Positions 1-8,678 of a stretch of 64,000 nucleotides of DNA are shown here, in pieces (position 1 is the first letter of the stretch; every line of letters starts with the position of its first letter). The notes under the pieces are model-generated. The model ran no database searches and was not told the DNA's origin. It saw only the letters and a program-made list of their open reading frames with translations. The translations under genes were made by a program, and so were the position numbers. Origin of the DNA: P36-A1 sp049478495 (GTDB lineage: Bacteria; Bacillota_I; Bacilli_A; JAJDGJ01); NCBI RefSeq assembly GCF_049478495.1, contig NZ_CP168083.1:1736001-1800000 (forward strand). Reading direction: 5' to 3'.

Positions 1-312
1 ATCTGGTGTAAAATCTTGTAAATAATTTACTTTTTTAAAGGCTGTTGCATATTCATCTTTTACTTTATGATCTAATCCTGCAGCTGCAACTATATGATCT
101 TCAAGTCCTAATGCTAACATTGTTTCTATTGAATTTTGATAAACTACAAGTACTTTTTCTGGCACTTTAGTAAATGTTTGATCTTGTTTGTTTTTGTTGC
201 TGTCATAATTACTTATTGTTAAGTCATTTGGATTATTAGTATTACCTTGATTGCTACATGCAGATAGCAATACTAGTAATACTATTACTGTTATTCTTTT
301 AATTATCTTCAT
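1..312 (-). CDS. BtuF/FepB-like ABC substrate-binding lipoprotein (partial, 3' end outside window)
   Basis: Only the first 104 codons lie in the window. The protein begins with a charged MKIIKR, a hydrophobic stretch and a lipobox LLSAC, so it should be a membrane-anchored lipoprotein. After a linker rich in Asn, Asp and Gln comes a segment reading VPEKVLVV followed by SIETMLALGL and HIVAAAGLD, the usual opening of type III (TroA/BtuF-like) periplasmic-binding domains that bind cobalamin, cobinamide, haem or ferric siderophores. It starts 2 bp after the cbiJ stop and so is the seventh gene of the cobalamin operon. By context the ligand is most likely a corrinoid, but cobalt or iron chelates cannot be excluded from this fragment. 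Confidence 0.8.
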   Translation of the reverse strand, partial: MKIIKRITVIVLLVLLSACSNQGNTNNPNDLTISNYDSNKNKQDQTFTKVPEKVLVVYQNSIETMLALGLEDHIVAAAGLDHKVKDEYATAFKKVNYLQDFTPD

Positions 313-314
313 TT

Positions 315-1052
315 TTAAATTCCCTTTAATCTTTCATAAATTCCATCTATGTTTAAGCCATTCTTATCAAAATTATCAACTATTAATAATTGTATATTTA
401 ATTCATTACAACTATCTATTTTTTGTTTCATTCCACCAACTTTGCCACTATCTTTACTTATCATATATTTAGCATTTATATTTTCAAGCATGGCTGTGTT
501 TAGTTTGGTTGTAAATGGTCCTTGCATAGCAATTATATTATTTATTGGTATATTAGCCTGATATAGTGTTTTTAAACTGTTTTCCATTGGCAATACTCTA
601 AAAACTAAACGATGTTTATAGTCTTTTACTTTTAAATATGGTTCTATTACTTTTGAACCTGTTGTTACTAAGGCTTTACCTTCATTTTTATTTAAATATT
701 GTACTAATTTATCAAAGTCAGCAAATACTATGGCCTTATCTATTTCTAAATAGTCTCTTTTTAATCTAATATATTCTACTTGATTGTGTTCTACTACTTC
801 TTTTAATAATTTAGTAATGATTGTTGCATAAGGATGAGTTGCATCAATAATCAAATCGTATTGTTGAACTAATATATTTAGTTCTTCTTTACTTTTTTGA
901 CCATGAATTATTGTGATATCATGTTTTATTTCTTCTAGCATTTCAACCCCATGACTTGTAGCTACTGATACTGTTATATCCATATTTAGTGGTTTTAACT
1001 TTAATACTAGTTCTCTAGCATCACTTGTACCACCAAACACTAGAATTTTCAT
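315..1052 (-). CDS. cbiJ: precorrin-6A / cobalt-precorrin-6A reductase
   Basis: A 245-aa protein that would reduce the C18-C19 double bond of cobalt-precorrin-6A with a nicotinamide cofactor in the anaerobic cobalamin pathway. The N-terminus MKILVFGGTSDARELV is the nucleotide-binding signature of CobK/CbiJ, and the DATHPYA motif near residues 71-77 is diagnostic of the family. Length is normal. The start codon overlaps the last base of cbiH, so the two are translationally coupled. It is the last clear corrin-ring gene before the lipoprotein at the window edge. Methyltransferases CbiE and CbiT and mutase CbiC, which act around this step, are not in the window. Confidence 0.93.
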   Translation of the reverse strand: MKILVFGGTSDARELVLKLKPLNMDITVSVATSHGVEMLEEIKHDITIIHGQKSKEELNILVQQYDLIIDATHPYATIITKLLKEVVEHNQVEYIRLKRDYLEIDKAIVFADFDKLVQYLNKNEGKALVTTGSKVIEPYLKVKDYKHRLVFRVLPMENSLKTLYQANIPINNIIAMQGPFTTKLNTAMLENINAKYMISKDSGKVGGMKQKIDSCNELNIQLLIVDNFDKNGLNIDGIYERLKGI

Positions 1053-1774
1053 TAGTAATTATAGCCTCTTGGTGTTACTAGGTTATTATCAATTATTCTA
1101 GTATTTTTATTTCCTATTATTACTGTTGTAAACATATCAATATCTTTTTCATCTAACTTTGAAAGCATCATTACTTTAGCAATTTGATTTTCTCTTTCAA
1201 TATTTTTTACATAACCACATGCTAAATCAGCTTGTGAATTTAAGGCAATATCTATTACTTTTTGTAAATAGCCAAATCTTTTTTTACTTGTTGGATTATA
1301 AAGCACAATCACAAAACCACTATCTATAGCACTTTTGACTCTTTGCATAATTTCATCTAGTGGTGTTAGTAAATCACTTAATGAGATTACTGCAAAATCG
1401 TGTATTAAAGGTGCTCCTAGTACTGCAGCTGCTGAGTTTGCTGCACTAATTCCAGGGATTACATTTATCTCAACTTTCATTTGTTTCTTTTCTTTTAATT
1501 CATAACAAAGTCCTGCCATTCCATATATTCCAGGATCTCCTGAACAGACCATTACTGTTTTTTTACCAGATTCTGCAGCATCTAATGCTAACTGTGTTCT
1601 TAATACTTCTTGTTTCATTGGACTTTGGATTATTTCTTTATCTTTTATTAAATCTTTTATTAAATCTAAATATACGGTATAACCACTAACTACTTCTGCT
1701 TCTTGGATTACTTTTAATACTCTAGGAGCTATTAAATCGTGGTTTCCTGGTCCTAACCCTACTACATGTAACAT
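1052..1774 (-). CDS. cbiH: precorrin-3B / cobalt-precorrin-3 C17-methyltransferase
   Basis: A 240-aa class III SAM-dependent tetrapyrrole methyltransferase. The opening MLHVVGLGPGNHDLI carries the GxGPG loop, CSGDPGIYGMA at about residues 78-88 is the SAM-binding loop, and the VIPGISAANSAAAVLGAP segment with LIHDFAVISLSDLL is typical of CbiH/CobJ, which methylates C17 and contracts the ring. No C-terminal iron-sulfur extension is present; length equals the short form of the family. It lies 10 bp after cbiG and overlaps cbiJ by one base. RBS AGGAGAAAAGAT precedes the ATG. Confidence 0.93.
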   Translation of the reverse strand: MLHVVGLGPGNHDLIAPRVLKVIQEAEVVSGYTVYLDLIKDLIKDKEIIQSPMKQEVLRTQLALDAAESGKKTVMVCSGDPGIYGMAGLCYELKEKKQMKVEINVIPGISAANSAAAVLGAPLIHDFAVISLSDLLTPLDEIMQRVKSAIDSGFVIVLYNPTSKKRFGYLQKVIDIALNSQADLACGYVKNIERENQIAKVMMLSKLDEKDIDMFTTVIIGNKNTRIIDNNLVTPRGYNY

Positions 1775-1784
1775 ATCTTTTCTC

Positions 1785-2780
1785 CTACATTTCTAATATT
1801 TTTATTTCACTTTTTCCTATTGCTATAGTCATTCCATCATGTTTTTGTTTATGTAATAATATTGAAGCATTATTATCAAATGCTTTAATTGATCTTTCGC
1901 AAACATTGTCGGTTGCGGTTATTTTTTTCACAAAATCTGATGATGGAAAGTCTCCTTTTACTTTATTTAGAGTTTGTGCTGAATAGGTTTCAAATAATAA
2001 GTTGTACTTTCTTATTAGTTGCCATAAGCCTTCTTCTTTATCTTTTAAATCTATTGTTGTTAAAGCTTTAATTTGATTAATATTAATATTGTTTTCTTTA
2101 AGTGTTTTTAAAAAGTATTTTTCTATTTCAAAAAATGGCTTATCTTTTCTAACACCTATTCCAATAATGTATTCTTTAGGTATAAGAATACATTCATTTT
2201 CTTTTGCACTTAGATTTTGATTTTTTGTAATGATTATTTTTACTGCTGATTCAGCATCAATTATTGTATTGTCTAAATTATTTATTGGTATTTCACTTAT
2301 AATATTAATTTTTTCTTTGTTTAATAATGTTGATGATATTTTTTTTATCTTAGATTTATCTTTTATATATAAATGGTTAAAAACTGCAAAGTTATCTATT
2401 GCAAAGATATTTTGTGTATCTGTTGCTGTTGTTATTACTGGCGTAGCCTTTAGGATTGTTGCTAATTGTTTTGTATATTGGTTTGCTTGGCCTATATGTC
2501 CTGATAGTAATGAGATTACAAATTGTTTATTATTATCTATTACTATTATTGCAGGATCATTAGCTTTACCATTTAAATATTTAGCTACTTTTCTAATTGC
2601 TATTCCTGTAGCACTTATAAATATTATTAGATTTGCTTGTTCAAAACCTTTTTTTATGAAGTTATCTAAGTTGGTTGTTTTATCATAGTTAGTTGTTAAA
2701 AAATCACTCTTTTGTATTATTTCTTGGCTAATTTGTTGTCCTTCATTAGTAAAACTAATTATATATGCATTAGTTTTCAT
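1785..2780 (-). CDS. cbiG: cobalt-precorrin-5A hydrolase
   Basis: A protein of 331 aa once the start is placed at the ATG at 2780, where the sequence reads MKTNAYIISFTNEGQ; the frame stays open 63 bases upstream but that part lies inside cbiF and has no similarity. CbiG opens the delta-lactone of cobalt-precorrin-5A and releases acetaldehyde. The middle carries LISGHIGQAN (seen as LLSGHIGQANQYT), the hallmark of CbiG, and the C-terminal domain (from about IIGIGVRKDKP) is the CobE/CbiG-C fold. The start overlaps cbiF by 11 bp, implying translational coupling. Confidence in function is high because of motif and position. Confidence 0.92.
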   Translation of the reverse strand: MKTNAYIISFTNEGQQISQEIIQKSDFLTTNYDKTTNLDNFIKKGFEQANLIIFISATGIAIRKVAKYLNGKANDPAIIVIDNNKQFVISLLSGHIGQANQYTKQLATILKATPVITTATDTQNIFAIDNFAVFNHLYIKDKSKIKKISSTLLNKEKINIISEIPINNLDNTIIDAESAVKIIITKNQNLSAKENECILIPKEYIIGIGVRKDKPFFEIEKYFLKTLKENNININQIKALTTIDLKDKEEGLWQLIRKYNLLFETYSAQTLNKVKGDFPSSDFVKKITATDNVCERSIKAFDNNASILLHKQKHDGMTIAIGKSEIKILEM

Positions 2781-3531
2781 TGAGACCTTTTCTAAATTCT
2801 GTTGTAAAGTTTTTATCATATAATTTAGATAGTTCATAATCACTATCTAATGTATTACCTACTATTATTAAGGCTGTTTTAGTTATGTTGTTATCTATTG
2901 CTGTCTTTTCAAGATTTTCAACTGTTGTTCTAAAGACCTTTTCTTCTGGCCAAGTTGCTTTATATACTATGGCAGCTGGTGTATCTTTGGCATAGCCACC
3001 TTCTTGTAAGTCTAAGCATAGTTGTTTAATCAATGATAATGACAAGAACATTACCATTGTGGCTTGGTGTTTTGCTAATGATTTAATACTTTCTTTTTCT
3101 GGAACTGGTGTTCTACCTGGTGCTCTTGTTAGTATTATAGTCTGAGAGACATTGGGTAGTGTAAATTCTAAGTTTAAGGCTGCAGCAGCACCAAAGAATG
3201 AACTTACTCCAGGTACTACTTTGTAAGGTATATTTATTATATCTAAACGATCCATTTGTTCTTTTATTGCTCCATAAATGCTTGGATCTCCAGTATGTAA
3301 TCTAACTATTATTTTGTCTTCTGCATGATTATCTTCTATTATTTTTATCACTTCATCTAAATTTAAATAGGCACTATTATGTATTTGAACTTCTTTTTTA
3401 GCATATTCTAGTAATTTAGGATTTACTAGTGATCCTGCATATATTATTACATCTGCTTGTTCTAATAATTTTTTTCCTTTTACTGTAATTAGTTCTGGGT
3501 CTCCTGGGCCTGCTCCTATAAAATATAACAT
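2770..3531 (-). CDS. cbiF: precorrin-4 / cobalt-precorrin-4 C11-methyltransferase
   Basis: A 253-aa class III methyltransferase that adds the C11 methyl from SAM. Visible signatures are MLYFIGAGPGDPELITVKG at the N-terminus, RLHTGDPSIYGAIKEQM at about residues 77-93 and VVPGVSSFFGAAAALNLE, followed by QTIILTRAPGRTPVPEKE, which is specific to CbiF/CobM. Length is typical. It follows cbiL after 4 bp and its 3' end overlaps cbiG by 11 bp. The gene belongs to the riboswitch-controlled operon that begins at cbiD. Confidence 0.94.
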   Translation of the reverse strand: MLYFIGAGPGDPELITVKGKKLLEQADVIIYAGSLVNPKLLEYAKKEVQIHNSAYLNLDEVIKIIEDNHAEDKIIVRLHTGDPSIYGAIKEQMDRLDIINIPYKVVPGVSSFFGAAAALNLEFTLPNVSQTIILTRAPGRTPVPEKESIKSLAKHQATMVMFLSLSLIKQLCLDLQEGGYAKDTPAAIVYKATWPEEKVFRTTVENLEKTAIDNNITKTALIIVGNTLDSDYELSKLYDKNFTTEFRKGLNEN

Positions 3532-3535
3532 TTTT

Positions 3536-4222
3536 TTAGTTCCTTTCTTTTACTATTAATAATGTAAAATAACTATCTATATCTTTAGCATCCATAATAT
3601 CTTCATAAATTTTTTCATCTTTCATGCTGACTTTTTCAACAATGCTTGTTTTGTATTTATCATTATTTGTTTTTAAGTATTCAATTACTTTTTCTAATTC
3701 TTTTCCATTTTTCATTAGTACTTTATTACCATCTAGTTGTAGATGTTGTTCATACCCTCCATATGTAGATGGAATTATATGAAGTTGTTCATTATGTTCA
3801 CATAATGAAGTATTTAGGGCTGCGGCTGCGGCTGTAAATGATGTTATTCCTGGTATAATTTCAACATTGTATCCTTTTTCTTGGATTATTTTATGGATAT
3901 ACATGTATGTTGAATATACTGTTGGATCTCCTAGTGTAATAAAGGCTACATTTTTATTGCTTGCTAGTAATTCATCTATTGTATTTGCTGCTTTTTCATA
4001 CATTTTATTTCGATCATGTGTTTTAGACATTGCTGTGTGCACACCTACTATTTCTGTTGTAGTTGGTATATGTTCTTTAACAATATTATAGGCAGTTGAT
4101 TGTTCATTTTTACTTTGTGGTATTACTACAACATCTACTTCTTTTAAAACTTCAACTGCTTTTAAGGTTAATAATTTCGCATCTCCAGGGCCTATTCCGA
4201 CTCCATAAAGTTTACCTTTCAT
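3536..4222 (-). CDS. cbiL: cobalt-precorrin-2 C20-methyltransferase
   Basis: A 228-aa class III methyltransferase that adds the C20 methyl to (cobalt-)precorrin-2, the first dedicated corrin step. I place the start at 4222, giving MKGKLYGVGIGPGDAKLLT; the 16 codons further upstream are inside cbiD and do not resemble the family. The SAM loop appears as AFITLGDPTVYSTYMY and the fold continues with EIIPGITSFTAAAAALN. The gene overlaps cbiD by 11 bp. It uses the same overlap style as cbiF/cbiG, so the whole operon appears translationally coupled. Confidence 0.93.
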   Translation of the reverse strand: MKGKLYGVGIGPGDAKLLTLKAVEVLKEVDVVVIPQSKNEQSTAYNIVKEHIPTTTEIVGVHTAMSKTHDRNKMYEKAANTIDELLASNKNVAFITLGDPTVYSTYMYIHKIIQEKGYNVEIIPGITSFTAAAAALNTSLCEHNEQLHIIPSTYGGYEQHLQLDGNKVLMKNGKELEKVIEYLKTNNDKYKTSIVEKVSMKDEKIYEDIMDAKDIDSYFTLLIVKERN

Positions 4223-5327
4223 ATCTATTCTCCAATTCTTTGATATATTCATTAGCATGTTCAGACTCAAATACTTTACCTTGAACTGTATTAAATGCTA
4301 CATATTCAATTTGTATTTGTTCTTTAGCATGTATTTTTAGAATTTTATTTATTGCTTTTACTATTTCTTGATAGACCATTTCTTTTTTATCAGTTTTATT
4401 AACTAGTTCTATCATTTCATCTGTTGTATTTGCACTTGCTATTTTTTTTATTGTCTCATAATCTACATGGGCAAGTGCAGCACAGGTTGCAAAGACAAAA
4501 CTACGACTATCACCATACATTGAATGGGTATTCATCATTCCACTTGCAACTTTTACTATTTTTCCAACATGGCTGATTAATAATATTTTTTCTATTTTTA
4601 AATTAATACAGTATTCTATTGTTTCCTTTAAAAAGTTTGAATATGTTACAATGTTTGCTTCTTTTAAATTTAAATTATTTAAAGCAAAGTCTTTTCCATA
4701 GTTTCCTGGACATAGAACTAAAATCTTGTTATCATAATTTGCTTTATGATGTGATAGTTCTAAATTTATTGTTGCTATTAGGGATTTAGTTGACATTGGA
4801 TTTACTACTCCAGTAGTACCAAGTATTGAAATTCCACCTATAATTCCTAATTGTGGATTAAAGGTTTTTTTGGCTATCTCTTCTCCATTTTCAACACTTA
4901 TTACTACTTTTATGCCTCCTTGATACTGTGCACTCTTTATTTCTTCTTTTACTTTGTTAGTAATTCTTTCTAAAGGAACTGGATTAATGGCACTGCATCC
5001 GATTTCTCTTTTTAAACCTTTTCTGGTAATTGTACCTACACCTTTACCACCAGTTACTTCAATTCCTTCTTTTATTTTACTAACACTGACATATATTTTT
5101 GCTTTGTCTGTTGCATCAATATCATCACCACCATCTTTTACTACATAACAAGATGTTTGGTTGTTTTCTTTAATTAAATCATACACATTTATTATAAATT
5201 GATCATTATTATTCTCAAATTTAAGATGATCTATTTTTAAATTTCTCAATAAATATCTTGTAGCTACTTGTGCTCCTACCATAGCGCACGTACCTGTTGT
5301 GTATCCTTTTCTAAGTTTATTATCCAT
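4212..5327 (-). CDS. cbiD: cobalt-precorrin-5B C1-methyltransferase
   Basis: A 371-aa protein, first gene of the corrin operon. CbiD is a SAM-dependent C1-methyltransferase unrelated to the CbiF/H/L fold. Diagnostic stretches are RKGYTTGTCA near the N-terminus, DGGDDIDATDKAKI at about 64-77, GKGVGTITRKGL at about 94-105 and GTTGVVNPMS near the middle; the last two are strongly conserved. It ends by overlapping cbiL. Expression should be governed by the cobalamin riboswitch and terminator found between 5429 and 5697. Presence of CbiD and CbiG rather than CobF/CobG indicates the anaerobic (early cobalt insertion) route. Confidence 0.95.
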   Translation of the reverse strand: MDNKLRKGYTTGTCAMVGAQVATRYLLRNLKIDHLKFENNNDQFIINVYDLIKENNQTSCYVVKDGGDDIDATDKAKIYVSVSKIKEGIEVTGGKGVGTITRKGLKREIGCSAINPVPLERITNKVKEEIKSAQYQGGIKVVISVENGEEIAKKTFNPQLGIIGGISILGTTGVVNPMSTKSLIATINLELSHHKANYDNKILVLCPGNYGKDFALNNLNLKEANIVTYSNFLKETIEYCINLKIEKILLISHVGKIVKVASGMMNTHSMYGDSRSFVFATCAALAHVDYETIKKIASANTTDEMIELVNKTDKKEMVYQEIVKAINKILKIHAKEQIQIEYVAFNTVQGKVFESEHANEYIKELENRYER

Positions 5328-5428
5328 ATAGCTCCAACCTTTTTACATACTAAACAATTTACAATTTGAGTGAAAGTAAGTTATTTGTTATGTTTATATT
5401 AGTAATCCTAGACGTTTTATTTTTAAAA

Positions 5429-5454
5429 TAAAAAAACACCGTATACGACGGTGT
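5429..5454 (-). terminator. intrinsic terminator of the cobalamin riboswitch
   Basis: On the minus strand the arms ACACCGT and ACGGTGT close a 5-base loop and run straight into a run of eight U residues. It sits about 100 bases upstream of cbiD and about 80 bases after the aptamer, so it is the likely expression platform: formed when cobalamin is bound, disrupted when it is scarce. Confidence 0.85.
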
Positions 5455-5534
5455 AGAAAAGTTGTTTTTATTTAATATGTTCTAAAATATTAAAAAACAA
5501 TACGCCTATCTATCGTAAGTCGTACTATTAACAT

Positions 5535-5697
5535 TAAAGACAGTATCCTGACTTAAGCTTTAAAACACACATTTAATGCGCCTTCCCAAAATTAATCAGT
5601 GGCTTTTTGCATTAGTGCTATGCTATTACAGTTGCGAGACAGTGTTAGATTTTAACTAAACTTCCTGGACCCTTATTGTTTAAGTATTCAATTTGAT
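5535..5697 (-). promoter_or_regulatory. cobalamin (B12) riboswitch controlling the cbi operon
   Basis: Reading the minus strand, the leader contains in order AGGGTCCAGGAAGTT, an AAAATCTAACACTGTC stretch, the highly conserved CGCAACTGTAATAG, then AGCCACTG, TGGGAAGGCG and finally the B12-box-like AAGTCAGGATACTGTC. This order and spacing match the AdoCbl riboswitch class. It is placed immediately after the promoter at 5707-5735 and before the terminator at 5429-5454, so bound cobalamin should stop transcription of the cbi genes. Exact aptamer borders are estimates. Confidence 0.93.
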
Positions 5698-5706
5698 TAC
5701 AACTCT

Positions 5707-5735
5707 ATTCTATTCTAGATTTTAACTTATTGCAA
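5707..5735 (-). promoter_or_regulatory. sigma-A-type promoter of the cbi operon
   Basis: Minus strand: -35 TTGCAA (5730-5735), 17-base spacer, -10 TAGAAT (5707-5712). The predicted start near 5700 falls at the 5' edge of the riboswitch, which supports it. Confidence 0.7.
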
Positions 5736-5871
5736 TACTTTCTTTTTATATTTTTTAATTTTGTGCACTTATTATATTTTAAATTAAAACTTATTTCTAT
5801 CAATTATATATATGAATTATAATTGTTTTTAATATTAATTTACTGTAATAAATATTTTCTAACTAGATACA

Positions 5872-5914
5872 AAAAAGAAGAATAACACTTTAGTTAAGGT
5901 GTTTTCTTCTTTTT
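5872..5914. terminator. bidirectional terminator after the merR gene
   Basis: Hairpin with arms AAGAAGAATAACAC and GTGTTTTCTTCTT, flanked by A-run and T-run on opposite sides, so it can work on both strands. It lies 7 bp beyond the stop of the minus-strand merR gene and would end the AKR-MFS-MerR transcript. Confidence 0.8.
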
Positions 5915-5920
5915 TATTTC

Positions 5921-6301
5921 TTATTTATTTAGATTATCTACTGCATCTTTCATATGAGTATCATAGTTATCTATTTTATACATTAGATAATTATATGTTT
6001 GTTGAAGTTCTTCTATATTTTCATTAATGATTTTAGCTTGCTTCTTTAAAATTATTTTTCTTTGTTCCACTGTTTTGCTATCATTTTCATATACCAATGC
6101 TACATATTCTTTTAAATTTTCTATTTTCATTCCTGCTTTACGCATTATTTTTGCAAAGTTTAGTTGATTTATATTTCTTTGATTAAAATTTCTAATACCA
6201 TTGCTATTTCTTTCTACAGGCATGATGATACCTTCTTTTTCATAGTATCTAATTGTATCATTGCTTAAGTTAGTTATTAAAGATACTTGCTTAATATTCA
6301 T
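5921..6301 (-). CDS. MerR-family transcriptional regulator
   Basis: A 126-aa regulator. The N-terminal winged helix-turn-helix reads MNIKQVSLITNLSNDTIRYY followed by EKEGIIMP, the standard MerR signature, and residues from about 75 to 115 form a coiled-coil dimerisation helix. There is no cysteine cluster of metal-sensing MerR proteins, so it fits the short multidrug/aldehyde-stress type (AdhR/NmlR-like), whose members often sit with aldo/keto reductases. The gene overlaps the upstream efflux pump by 11 bp with RBS AAAGGA inside that gene. It most likely acts on the 19-bp-spacer promoter at 8494-8524 and thereby on its own operon; this is inference from layout. Confidence 0.88.
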   Translation of the reverse strand: MNIKQVSLITNLSNDTIRYYEKEGIIMPVERNSNGIRNFNQRNINQLNFAKIMRKAGMKIENLKEYVALVYENDSKTVEQRKIILKKQAKIINENIEELQQTYNYLMYKIDNYDTHMKDAVDNLNK

Positions 6302-7601
6302 TGTTCATTCCTTTACCTTTCATAGTAAAAATTATTACAAATGATATAAACATGAAAACACTCATTATTAAAAATTCTGTTTTGAAGTTTGTTGTTGTTG
6401 CTACTATTATACTCAAACCAATTGGTCCTCCAATTTGATGCATAGTATTTGTTAAACCACTTGCAACTCCAGCAAGGCTATCATCTGCTTTGTATACTCC
6501 TGCAGAAGTTATAGGTGCTAGTACTAATCCTTGTCCTGCACCAATTAAAATCATTGGCAAAGCTAAAGATTTAAAATAACCTAGTGATATACTTGCTTGT
6601 GATGTCCAGACTAATCCAATAAATATTAAGGCTGATCCTACTAATAATATTTGTGTTTGCTTATATTTATTAGCTAAAGCCGGTAATTTCATTGCAACAA
6701 TAAAGTTTACTACTGTTAATGGTAAAAAGCCCATTCCTGCTTGTAATGCACTAAAATGATATTGGTTTTGCATTATTTGCGGTAGTATAAACCAATATGG
6801 TAACATTGCCATCATAAATAGCATTCTAACTAAATAAGCTTTAGTTCTTATATTATTACTAAATAGTTCTAGGGGTAGTATAGGATATGTTATTTTCGAT
6901 TGGCGATAAATAAATACTAATAAAATTAGTATACCTACAATGATTAATTTAATTTGATTATTAATTAAGCCAAATATTAATATTGTTAGTGCTATTACTG
7001 ATAATAAACTTCCTATATAATCTATTTTAGTTTTTATAGGTGGTGTTTCTTTGACATATTTAAATGTTAAGAATAGTAATATTAAAGTAAATGGAACATT
7101 TATAAGAAATCCAGCTCTCCAAGATATAAGACTTGTTAGTCCTCCTCCAAGCAGTAAACCTATACTTGATCCAATTCCAGCTGTTGCTCCATAGTATGAT
7201 ATAGCTTTTTCTCTTTGTTCTCCTTGATAGTTATCCATCATTAAAGCTAATGTTGTAGGTGCTAATATCGAACTTCCTATTCCTTGAAAAGCTCTCATTA
7301 CCACCATAAATTGTGCGTTTACTGCAACACCTATCAATAGTGAACTTAGCATAAATATTATAAGTCCTATAATAAATATTTTCTTTCTCCCTATTAAATC
7401 AGATAGTCTACCACTTAGTAGTAAAAACCCTCCAAATGTTAAAGTATAAGCATTTGAAATCCATGATAGGTCTGTTGCTGAGATATTTAGACTTTCTTGA
7501 ATTTCTACAGAACTAGTAAATATGATGGAATTATCCATTATAATTAAAAAATATGCTAGTAGTGTAATTGGTAATATCATTCCAAATTTTTCTTTTTTCA
7601 T
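6291..7601 (-). CDS. MFS drug:H+ antiporter, DHA2 (EmrB/QacA-like) family
   Basis: A 436-aa integral membrane transporter with about 12-14 hydrophobic segments. Motif A-like GRLSDLIGRKKIF follows TM2-3, and the family segment MDNSIIFTS / DLSWISNAYTL near the N-terminus plus VMRAFQGIGSSILAPTTLALM and the GGPIGLSI region are typical of DHA2 pumps. I prefer the ATG at 7601 (MKKEKFGMIL), because the purine-rich AGAAAGAAG lies directly against the ATG three codons upstream but 9 bases from this one. It is co-transcribed with an aldo/keto reductase relic and MerR, suggesting export or detoxification of an electrophile or drug. The substrate cannot be told. Confidence 0.88.
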   Translation of the reverse strand: MKKEKFGMILPITLLAYFLIIMDNSIIFTSSVEIQESLNISATDLSWISNAYTLTFGGFLLLSGRLSDLIGRKKIFIIGLIIFMLSSLLIGVAVNAQFMVVMRAFQGIGSSILAPTTLALMMDNYQGEQREKAISYYGATAGIGSSIGLLLGGGLTSLISWRAGFLINVPFTLILLFLTFKYVKETPPIKTKIDYIGSLLSVIALTILIFGLINNQIKLIIVGILILLVFIYRQSKITYPILPLELFSNNIRTKAYLVRMLFMMAMLPYWFILPQIMQNQYHFSALQAGMGFLPLTVVNFIVAMKLPALANKYKQTQILLVGSALIFIGLVWTSQASISLGYFKSLALPMILIGAGQGLVLAPITSAGVYKADDSLAGVASGLTNTMHQIGGPIGLSIIVATTTNFKTEFLIMSVFMFISFVIIFTMKGKGMNNEY

Positions 7602-7617
7602 TAAATGCATCTTCTTT

Positions 7618-8472
7618 CTATAATCTACTCATAAACCATTCTACCATTTTTGGATCTCTGTGGTCAAAAAAAGCTGATTCTTCCATATCTAAACTGCTTA
7701 TTATAGTTAAATCATCACTATCTAACTCAAAGTCATAAACATCTAGGTTTTCTTTCATTCTTTCTGTTTTAGTTGTTTTAGCTAGTATAATAAAATCTTG
7801 TTGTACTAACCATCTAAGAACTATTTGAGAAATACTTTTATGATGTTTGTTAGCTATTTGTTGTAGTTGTTTATTGCTGAATAAATTATGTCTTCCTTCT
7901 GCAAATGGTGCCCATGCTTCTACTACTACATTGTATTTTTGATGATATTGAATATCTTCTTTTCTTTGATTCCAAACATTTACTTCTATTTGATTTATTT
8001 GTGGTGTTTCTAGATCATTCATTTTTACAAACTATATTAGTTTAGCACTATCAAAATTTGAAACTCCTATTGCTTTAATTATTCCTTTTTGCTGTGCATC
8101 ATATAATGCTCTGTAGGCACCATATATATCGCCATATGGTTGATGTATTAGGTATAGATCAATATATTTAAGATTTAGATTAGCCAGTGATTGTTCTATA
8201 GCAATTTTTGCCTTTTCTTCACTAGCATTTTGAATAAATAGTTTTGTTGTAATAAAAACTTCTTCTCTAGTTACTATATTATCTTTTATAGCTTTATTTA
8301 TACCTTCTCCAGTTTCATTTTCATTTCCATAAGAAATTGCTGTATCTATTAAACGATATCCTTCTTTAATTGCTTCATAAACTGCATTTGCTGTATCTTC
8401 TTTAGGTATTTGATATACTCCAAATCCTAGTTGTGGTAATTTTATACCATTATTTAATGTAATTGTTTTCAT
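7618..8472 (-). pseudogene. aldo/keto reductase interrupted by an in-frame TAG
   Basis: The reading frame runs from the ATG at 8472 (RBS AAGGAGAAG) through a TAG at 8032-8034 and continues in the same frame to 7618, 284 codons in all. Before the stop are LGFGVYQIP, the catalytic DTAISYGNE (Asp/Tyr), VFITTKLF and LIHQPYG; after it come QINQIEVNVWNQR, VVEAWAPFAEG, ISQIVLRWL and AKTTKTERM, all in the order expected of an AKR such as 2,5-diketogluconate or glyoxal reductases. The stop falls in GVSNFDSAKLI, a place with no domain border. No RBS precedes the first ATG after it (8022). So this is a nonsense-mutated gene, unless sequencing error or suppression explains it. Confidence 0.88.
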
Positions 8473-8493
8473 GTTTATCTTCTCCTTGTATAT

Positions 8494-8524
8494 ATTAAAT
8501 CACCTAGAGTATACTCTAGGTCAA
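8494..8524 (-). promoter_or_regulatory. MerR-type promoter/operator with 19-bp spacer
   Basis: On the minus strand -35 TTGACC (8519-8524) and -10 TTTAAT (8494-8499) are 19 bases apart, the long spacing used by MerR activators. The spacer and -35 carry a perfect 18-bp palindrome CCTAGAGTATACTCTAGG (8503-8520). This is where the MerR of the same operon would bind and untwist the promoter. It fires toward the aldo/keto reductase, pump and merR. Confidence 0.88.
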
Positions 8525-8678
8525 GACTTTATTATTATTATTTGCATTTGTTTTGTGTTCTAGCTTATTCTTCTTTTCTTAAAAAGCTTTCTTTATTATT
8601 AATTAAAAGTTATTGTATGTAAATAAAGACATTTCCACATTAGAAGTACCTATAAATATTGTATGAATTATTTTTTTG

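Noticed and set aside
5340..5400. GAGTGAAAGT shared by the cbi leader and the hemC leader as a common regulatory motif
   Set aside because: The shared stretch is about 10 bases, on opposite strands relative to the genes, and likely chance.
7618..8022. The downstream AKR half as an independent 134-aa gene
   Set aside because: No RBS, begins in the middle of the barrel and is in frame with the upstream half.
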